A DNA stretch of 9,496 bases, from positions 1 to 9,496 of the forward strand of contig JAUVLL010000095.1 of assembly GCA_030600745.1 (NCBI GenBank). The letters are read 5' to 3'. Position numbers and translations under genes: made by a program. Shown here in pieces: positions 5,654-9,496 of the stretch (within the stretch, counting starts at the first letter, position 1; the number at the start of each line of letters is the position of its first letter). The DNA comes from Spirochaetaceae bacterium. Its GTDB lineage: Bacteria; Spirochaetota; Spirochaetia; B11-G9. The notes beneath the pieces are model-generated. The model was not told the origin of the DNA and ran no database searches. It saw only the letters and a list, made by a program, of their open reading frames with translations.

Positions 5654-6744
5654 GGCTCACACTGGAAAAAGCTAAAACTATACTGGATGAGAACCTGAAA
5701 AAAAGGGGTTACAAAGAGAGGACAATTGCTGGAAGGCTCTATTATCTTAAAAACTTTGAAGCCTTTCTCCTCCAGGAACAAAAAAATGATCTTCGCTCTA
5801 TTCAGGAAGAGGATATCTATTCCTTTATTGCCTTCATGCGTGAGGCTATTTCTGTTCGGACAGGAAAACCCTTAAGCGGAAGAACATTAAAAATGGTTCT
5901 TGCAAGTGTTAAACTGCTCTTTAACTCTCTGTATACACAGAACCTTATCCTCTTTAATCCTGCCCGGAATGTGGCTCTTAAAACAAACGACAACAGCAGG
6001 GAAAAAGTTATATTCAGTATTAGGGAAATCGATACGTTTCTTGAGGGAATAGATATCTATGCTACCCGGGGTCTTAGAGACAGAGCTATATTTGAGCTCC
6101 TTTATTCTTCTGGCCTTCGAATAGGTGAAGCTTCCGGGCTGGACCTTTCTGATATTGATTTTGGTGAGCGAATGTTACTGGTCAGACAAGGTAAGTTTTC
6201 CAAAGACCGTATTGTACCGGTATCACTGGCAGCATCAAAATTTCTTGAACTCTATACGAAAGGAAGAAAGGATAGAAAAAAACCCCTGTTTCAGAGTGGC
6301 CGGAATCACCGCCTTGGCGTTGCAGGTATTGAAAAGAGGTTCCACAAACACCTTGGAAACACTGGAATAGAGAAGAAGGGTTTGACTGTCCATTCAATCC
6401 GCCACAGCTGCGCTACCCATCTTTTGGAAGCTGGAGCTGATATCCGGTATGTGCAGGAGCTCCTTGGCCATGAATCTATTGAAACGACAGCTATCTATAC
6501 TCACATGCTTAATGAGAACCTGAGGCGAACCTACAAGAGCCATCACCCGAGAGAAAACGAAATGTTTGTGGAAATTGATGATAAATACTTAAAACGATTA
6601 AATGAGTTTAAGGAGCAGCTTGAGAAGCAGAAGGAGGTACGGGAGAAGTCGAGGATAGGGAAAAAGAGGTGGGCAGAGAAAAAAAGAAAGAATGTAGAGA
6701 AAGAAGTATATTGTATGTTAGAATTGAACAAAGGGAGAATGTAA
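5650..6744 (+). CDS. Tyrosine recombinase 2 with a basic coiled-coil tail
   Basis: This is a 364-residue tyrosine recombinase, counted from the ATG at 5650 with GGAGAGG at 5634-5640 upstream. A GTG at 5632 would add six residues but would sit inside that ribosome binding site. The core-binding domain is at about residues 1-115. The catalytic residues are Arg157 (SSGLRIGEA), Lys182 (QGKFSKDR), His248 and Arg251 (HSIRHSCATH), His274 (LLGHES) and Tyr283 (TAIYTHM). The catalytic fold ends near residue 300. An extra tail of about 60 residues, rich in Lys, Glu and Arg, is probably a coiled coil and is unusual for XerC/D. It may mediate pairing with recombinase 1 or DNA contact. The stop is 3 bases from the antitoxin start, so the toxin-antitoxin pair is probably co-transcribed. 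Confidence 0.92.
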   Translation: MRLTLEKAKTILDENLKKRGYKERTIAGRLYYLKNFEAFLLQEQKNDLRSIQEEDIYSFIAFMREAISVRTGKPLSGRTLKMVLASVKLLFNSLYTQNLILFNPARNVALKTNDNSREKVIFSIREIDTFLEGIDIYATRGLRDRAIFELLYSSGLRIGEASGLDLSDIDFGERMLLVRQGKFSKDRIVPVSLAASKFLELYTKGRKDRKKPLFQSGRNHRLGVAGIEKRFHKHLGNTGIEKKGLTVHSIRHSCATHLLEAGADIRYVQELLGHESIETTAIYTHMLNENLRRTYKSHHPRENEMFVEIDDKYLKRLNEFKEQLEKQKEVREKSRIGKKRWAEKKRKNVEKEVYCMLELNKGRM

Positions 6745-6747
6745 GAA

Positions 6748-6960
6748 ATGGAAGCAGTACGGATTGTTGAAAAAGTAGAGTCTGACACACTTGTGTTGCA
6801 TAATCTTTCCAGATACAAGGGGCAGGATGTAGAGATAATTATTTTCCCCTTCGGAGAAGAGAAGAAAAAAAGGGTGAAGCTTGAAGACCTGCCACGCAGA
6901 AGGTACGGCAAGATCCAAAACTCATTAAGCAGAACTGATATTTATGATGATGAACGGTAA
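6748..6960 (+). CDS. Antitoxin of a VapBC-like (PIN) toxin-antitoxin pair
   Basis: This is a 70-residue small protein directly before a PIN-domain toxin gene. It opens MEAVRIVEKVESDTLVL...LSRYKGQDVEIIIFPF, matching small beta-rich antitoxins whose N-terminal sheet reads as a sensing strand, L-x-L-P-x-L and G-x-x-V-E-I-I-I. Its C-terminus, around SRTDIYDDER, is charged and flexible and would occupy the toxin active site. GGGAG at 6733-6737 lies 10 bases upstream. The antitoxin would neutralise the PIN RNase and repress its own operon, but here no separate promoter is obvious and the gene follows the recombinase gene by 3 bases. The exact antitoxin family (AbrB-like or DUF2281-like) is not settled. 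Confidence 0.75.
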   Translation: MEAVRIVEKVESDTLVLHNLSRYKGQDVEIIIFPFGEEKKKRVKLEDLPRRRYGKIQNSLSRTDIYDDER

Positions 6961-7378
6961 ATTGTTCCTGGACACCAATGTGCTGGTGTATATTGTCGAT
7001 CTTGATGCTTCCTTTCATGAGAAAGCGGAGGAGATTTTCTCTGAAGTTAGCAAAGAACATGAATTGTGGATCTCCCGTCAGGTTCTACGTGAGTATGCAG
7101 TTGTGGTAAGTAGATTAAGAGATGTAACCAAGCCTGCCCAGCCCACTGAGATCTTTGAAGATTTACGGAAGTGGGAATCTCTTTTCTCTGTAGCTGATGA
7201 GACAGCAAGTGTGACTGAGAATCTATGTACGCTTATTGAGAAATATTCCCTGAAGGGTAAAAGAATCCATGATGCAAATATTGTGGCAACTATGATGAAC
7301 CAGAACATAAAGAAGCTGCTAACCTGGAATATTTCCGATTTTAAAAATTTTGAAGAGGTAGAACTCATAGAAATATGA
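6944..7378 (+). CDS. vapC: PIN-domain ribonuclease toxin (VapC-like)
   Basis: This is a 144-residue PIN-domain protein, a metal-dependent endoribonuclease fold that usually cleaves tRNA or rRNA when freed from its antitoxin. The acidic active site is visible: Asp10 in LFLDTNVLVY, Glu50 in VLREYAVV, Asp110 in KRIHDANIVATM, and a last position around Asn129/Asp132 in LLTWNISDF. The length is typical. Three ATGs in a row (6944, 6947, 6950) can start it. All overlap the antitoxin gene and no clear ribosome binding site is present, so translation is probably coupled to the antitoxin. On a mobile element such a pair favours retention by killing cells that lose it. The target RNA cannot be read from the sequence. 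Confidence 0.85.
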   Translation: MMMNGKLFLDTNVLVYIVDLDASFHEKAEEIFSEVSKEHELWISRQVLREYAVVVSRLRDVTKPAQPTEIFEDLRKWESLFSVADETASVTENLCTLIEKYSLKGKRIHDANIVATMMNQNIKKLLTWNISDFKNFEEVELIEI

Positions 7379-7379
7379 T
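7350..7379 (+). promoter_or_regulatory. Possible promoter for the Rhs-tip gene
   Basis: TTGAAG (7350-7355) and TATGAT (7374-7379) are 18 bases apart, inside the end of the toxin gene. The predicted start of transcription falls about 13 bases before the ATG at 7399. It is a fair match in an AT-rich area, so chance is possible. Confidence 0.28.
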
Positions 7380-7398
7380 ATATTTACTGTAATAAATT

Positions 7399-8349
7399 AT
7401 GATCAAAAAAGTATATAAAAAAGAAATCAGCGTTCTCTTAGTCCTCTATCTCATCGTTTTAAAATATTTGATCAAAAATCAGCAGGAGAGTGCTTTTACC
7501 CTTTATCTGCTCTACCTTATTACTTCTTTTAGCACTCAAAAAGAAATTAAAAGCCAGGTTAGGTCGAAAAAAACTCCGGATAACGTAAAAATGGATTTTG
7601 GTATTTGCGGGAAAGTACCAATTAATAAAGGTAAAACTGCGAATTTACGCAGTGGCAGATATTACTACAATGCTCGGTGGTATGATCCTAATCTGGGTAG
7701 GTTTATTACAGAAGACCCAATAAAAGACGGCTCAAATTGGTTTATCTATACTTCGAACAACCCTCTAAACTTCACAGATCCAACCGGATTAAAACAGACC
7801 TTGTTTCAAAAAGCTTTAACTTCCATTATCTCTGCAATTGCTAATTCTAGTCCTAAAGCAGAAGCATTTATTCAAAAAAATACAAATGTAGAAATTACAA
7901 GAGGAGTATATAAAGGAATTGAAATCACTGATAGTTGGCCTAGTTATGATTATGAAGGCACAGAAGCATATTATCAGGATGATCTTTCAGTTGAGGTTTT
8001 TGGAATACCATTAAATGATATTCAGGTACAATCTACTGCTGACCACCCTGCAGGACCAGACGATACAATGGAGAATGGACGAAATAGTAAAGCAGAGGTT
8101 GGAGTGAGCGGAGCTACTAAAGCCTATATTAGTGATACGCTTCTTTTTGATGATACAGGTAATTTTCTACATGAAGTCTGGTCTGAAGGAAGAAAACCAG
8201 GCTCTCAAGGGTGTCCAGTAACACAGACTGACGCTGATGAACGAGAGGTTATGGATATTCTTAGGGAAGATCTGAACTTTTCTAATGGAGGAACTGTTGA
8301 TTATTCAGTAAATGAGTACAACGGAAGCAAGAAAGACAATTTAGATTAG
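7399..8349 (+). CDS. Orphan Rhs C-terminal tip: core motif plus unrecognised toxin-like domain
   Basis: This is a 316-residue frame holding only the end of an Rhs/YD-repeat polymorphic toxin. Residues 86-131 are the conserved core border: GRYYYNARWYDPNLGRF, then EDPI, N-N-P-L-N-F and DPTGL. The remaining 185 residues are the variable tip, which I do not recognise. They include DHPAG (His216), His258 and GSQGCP (Cys272), loosely like the H...S-x-G-C layout of L,D-transpeptidase folds, but this is a weak resemblance. Residues 1-85 are not Rhs-like. They contain two hydrophobic stretches (about 11-27 and 33-44) after a lysine-rich start, and no ribosome binding site precedes the ATG. The frame is therefore either an orphan toxin module given a new leader, or an rhs gene broken by insertion. 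A later in-frame ATG at 7591 is an alternative start. Confidence 0.7.
   Translation: MIKKVYKKEISVLLVLYLIVLKYLIKNQQESAFTLYLLYLITSFSTQKEIKSQVRSKKTPDNVKMDFGICGKVPINKGKTANLRSGRYYYNARWYDPNLGRFITEDPIKDGSNWFIYTSNNPLNFTDPTGLKQTLFQKALTSIISAIANSSPKAEAFIQKNTNVEITRGVYKGIEITDSWPSYDYEGTEAYYQDDLSVEVFGIPLNDIQVQSTADHPAGPDDTMENGRNSKAEVGVSGATKAYISDTLLFDDTGNFLHEVWSEGRKPGSQGCPVTQTDADEREVMDILREDLNFSNGGTVDYSVNEYNGSKKDNLD
7636..7653. repeat. Perfect inverted repeat at the Rhs homology border
   Basis: ACTGCG-aattta-CGCAGT is a 6-bp perfect inverted repeat with a 6-base AT-rich centre. It ends one base before the first codon of the recognisable Rhs core (GRYYY at 7654). The size of the centre resembles the crossover region of tyrosine recombinase sites, so it is a candidate recombination junction. 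The arms are short and may be chance. Confidence 0.35.
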
Positions 8350-8368
8350 TTTTAAGAAGGAGAAAACT

Positions 8369-8857
8369 GTGAAAAAATACTTTTTATCTTTAGTAATATC
8401 TATACTATTTTATGTTAGTCCACTGTTTTCTGATGGTATAAATTTACCAGATAATATTTACGATTATCTAGTAGAATCAGGAGCTAAAAGCGAACTATCT
8501 AATGAAATAATTTTCTATTTTAAAGAAAATATTTCCATTCTCCTTCTGGAAACGATGGAAGGTTCCAATATTTCTGGTATTTATAAATTAGATTTTTTCC
8601 CAGACAATAATAAAAACCTGGGAATGGTAATTGAAAAAGAAGATACCAAGTATAGATTTACATTTATTAAATTTACGAATAGTTTAGAGTACGAACGTTT
8701 CCCTTACACTCTAAACTATGTCCAAGAGGGAAATGATAAGTTTATTCTTAAAGGTGGATATGAGGTGTTCATAACAATGGAAGGTCTTTGGGGTACCTCA
8801 CTATTTCCTGATGGTTCTATGGAATCTATATTCTTTATGGAAAAACTTCATTTATGA
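8369..8857 (+). CDS. Secreted small protein, candidate immunity protein for the Rhs tip
   Basis: This is a 162-residue protein that I do not recognise as a known family. The GTG start at 8369 has a strong AAGAAGGAG at 8355-8362, 6 bases upstream, and the gene lies 19 bases after the Rhs tip, as immunity genes normally do. A Sec signal peptide is clear: MKKY, a hydrophobic run, then probable cleavage near residue 21 before DGINLP. There is no lipobox cysteine. The mature part is acidic and rich in beta-type residues, with alternating aromatic stretches such as KYRFTFIKF. If it is the immunity protein, its export suggests that the toxin acts outside the cytoplasm, for example on the cell wall. 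This is an inference from order and signal peptide only. Confidence 0.68.
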   Translation: MKKYFLSLVISILFYVSPLFSDGINLPDNIYDYLVESGAKSELSNEIIFYFKENISILLLETMEGSNISGIYKLDFFPDNNKNLGMVIEKEDTKYRFTFIKFTNSLEYERFPYTLNYVQEGNDKFILKGGYEVFITMEGLWGTSLFPDGSMESIFFMEKLHL

Positions 8858-8858
8858 T

Positions 8859-8891
8859 TCCTTGCTAAAGAAAAAATATCAATGGCAAGGA
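8859..8891 (+). terminator. Possible weak terminator after the secreted-protein gene
   Basis: TCCTTGC (8859-8865) pairs with GCAAGGA (8885-8891) across a 19-base A-rich loop, starting 2 bases after the stop codon, followed by TATTTAGG. The stem is exact, but the loop is large and the T run poor. Confidence 0.3.
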
Positions 8892-8932
8892 TATTTAGGT
8901 TACAGAATAATTCCATTTTTAAATAATATATA

Positions 8933-8982
8933 GCTGGAACTGCCCCGGCCTTTTAAAAAGTAAACCTGCAGGGGAATCCAGC
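8933..8982. repeat. Imperfect 50-base palindrome in the spacer
   Basis: GCTGGA (8933-8938) pairs with TCCAGC (8977-8982) and CCCC (8943-8946) with GGGG (8971-8974), leaving unpaired bases on both sides and a TTTTAAAA in the middle. It is a GC-rich island in very AT-rich DNA. It could be a structured RNA, a mobile repeat or a cassette recombination site. I see no clear GTTRRRY/RYYYAAC boxes, so I do not call attC. Confidence 0.35.
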
Positions 8983-9086
8983 AGTAATAGAAGCCTGTGA
9001 GTAGATTTTAAATTATACAGGTATTTGCTTGTTTTTAAATGTTCAGAATTATTTTAAAGTCGTATTTTATATAACAGGAGTTCAGA

Positions 9087-9431
9087 ATGGAAATAGATGA
9101 TATTAGAAAAGAGATAGCTCAGAAATTATCTTCTGATGAATATTCTTCCTGGGTCTCTCTTCTTGATGATTCTTCACCTGGACATTATGGGGTTGAAGAT
9201 CTTGATGTTGATATAGATTATAGTGATATTTTTGTTGATATTCCAAATCGGACTTTTACATTTAAAAATGTAGGGTTCTCATTTACTTTGCAAATAGGAA
9301 GTTCGAATAATCGAGATGGATATGTTGATAAGTTTAATAGAGTTGTATCCGGAAATGGTGGATTTTCATTAAAAGAACAATCATATTCAGAACGAACATA
9401 TTTTAAGATTATTAATAAAAAAATTAGCTGA
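9087..9431 (+). CDS. Small acidic cytoplasmic protein of unknown function (possible orphan immunity protein)
   Basis: This is a 114-residue protein without a signal peptide or membrane segment. AGGAG at 9076-9080 lies 6 bases before the ATG. The N-terminal part is strongly acidic (VEDLDVDIDYSDIFVDI) and is followed by beta-type strands (RTFTFKNVGFSFTLQIG) and a glycine-rich turn. I do not recognise the family. Small acidic proteins downstream of an Rhs tip are often immunity proteins, sometimes orphans left from earlier toxin exchanges, and the AT-rich composition matches the Rhs tip and the secreted-protein gene. It is separated from them by a 229-base non-coding stretch with hairpins, so it is probably its own unit. 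Function is inferred from context only. Confidence 0.55.
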   Translation: MEIDDIRKEIAQKLSSDEYSSWVSLLDDSSPGHYGVEDLDVDIDYSDIFVDIPNRTFTFKNVGFSFTLQIGSSNNRDGYVDKFNRVVSGNGGFSLKEQSYSERTYFKIINKKIS

Positions 9432-9496
9432 AAGCGTAAATAATGAAACATCTTTAAACAGGATCAAGAACCTGATTAAATCCATCGGACTTAAAA
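9421..9496 (+). pseudogene. Fragment resembling the C-terminal part of a DUF4143-type ATPase (runs off the edge)
   Basis: In the +1 frame relative to the preceding gene the sequence reads KKLAESVNNETSLNRIKNLI and then KSIGLK to the edge. This resembles the helical segment L-A-x-x-V-x-N-x-x-S-x-x-x-I-x-x-x-L-K-S-I-G after the core of AAA ATPases with a DUF4143 domain. The frame is open only from 9373 and has no start codon there, so the N-terminal part is missing. The codons are GC-richer than those of the preceding gene. It may be a 5'-truncated chromosomal remnant. The visible piece is very short, so the call is tentative. Confidence 0.33.

Noticed and set aside
8933..8982. Integron attC site
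   Set aside because: Imperfect pairing fits loosely, but I see no GTTRRRY or RYYYAAC boxes at the ends, and no IntI-specific insert is evident in either recombinase.

Overview
The window looks like most of an integrated plasmid- or phage-like mobile element joined to a short toxin/immunity region. The host is a low- to mid-GC bacterium. I favour a spirochaete, because the Rhs core wording (a TEDPIKDG...N-type stretch) and the general protein style fit that group, but nothing in the window proves it. I see no rRNA, tRNA or CRISPR array.

Left control region (1-372). At the very edge a minus-strand reading frame begins with 14 residues that resemble the N-terminus of a small XRE-type repressor. 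It lies divergent to a good plus-strand promoter whose spacer and -10 are covered by a 25-bp near-palindrome. Nine GGTA/TACC half-sites lie between 101 and 202. Three stem-loops follow in the long leader. The first two are followed by T runs when read on the minus strand.

Operon A (373-4535). Two small, possibly paralogous proteins (DUF5659-like), a ParA-type ATPase and a 930-residue CHC2 zinc finger/Toprim primase with a C-terminal P-loop ATPase and winged-helix region are all joined by overlapping stop and start codons. I read this as the replication and partition module. No ParB gene is present.

Inter-operon site (4540-4639). Five direct CTGGGTCA-type repeats and one inverted copy are bounded in part by a perfect 13-bp inverted repeat. 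It is a candidate replication origin, or an arm-type or operator site, directly after the primase-helicase gene and before the recombinases.

Operon B (4697-7378). Two complete tyrosine recombinases overlap by ATGA. They are followed after 3 bases by an antitoxin gene and an overlapping PIN-domain toxin gene. This is an integration/excision module with a coupled addiction module.

Right region (7379-9496). The DNA becomes visibly AT-richer. It holds an orphan Rhs C-terminal tip (core motif plus an unrecognised toxin-like domain), a secreted small protein that is a candidate immunity protein, a non-coding stretch with hairpins, a small acidic protein, and at the edge a short reading frame resembling the end of a DUF4143-type ATPase. 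The recognisable Rhs homology begins exactly at a small perfect inverted repeat (7636-7653), so this could be the end of the mobile element inside a broken rhs gene. Alternatively the region could be cargo.
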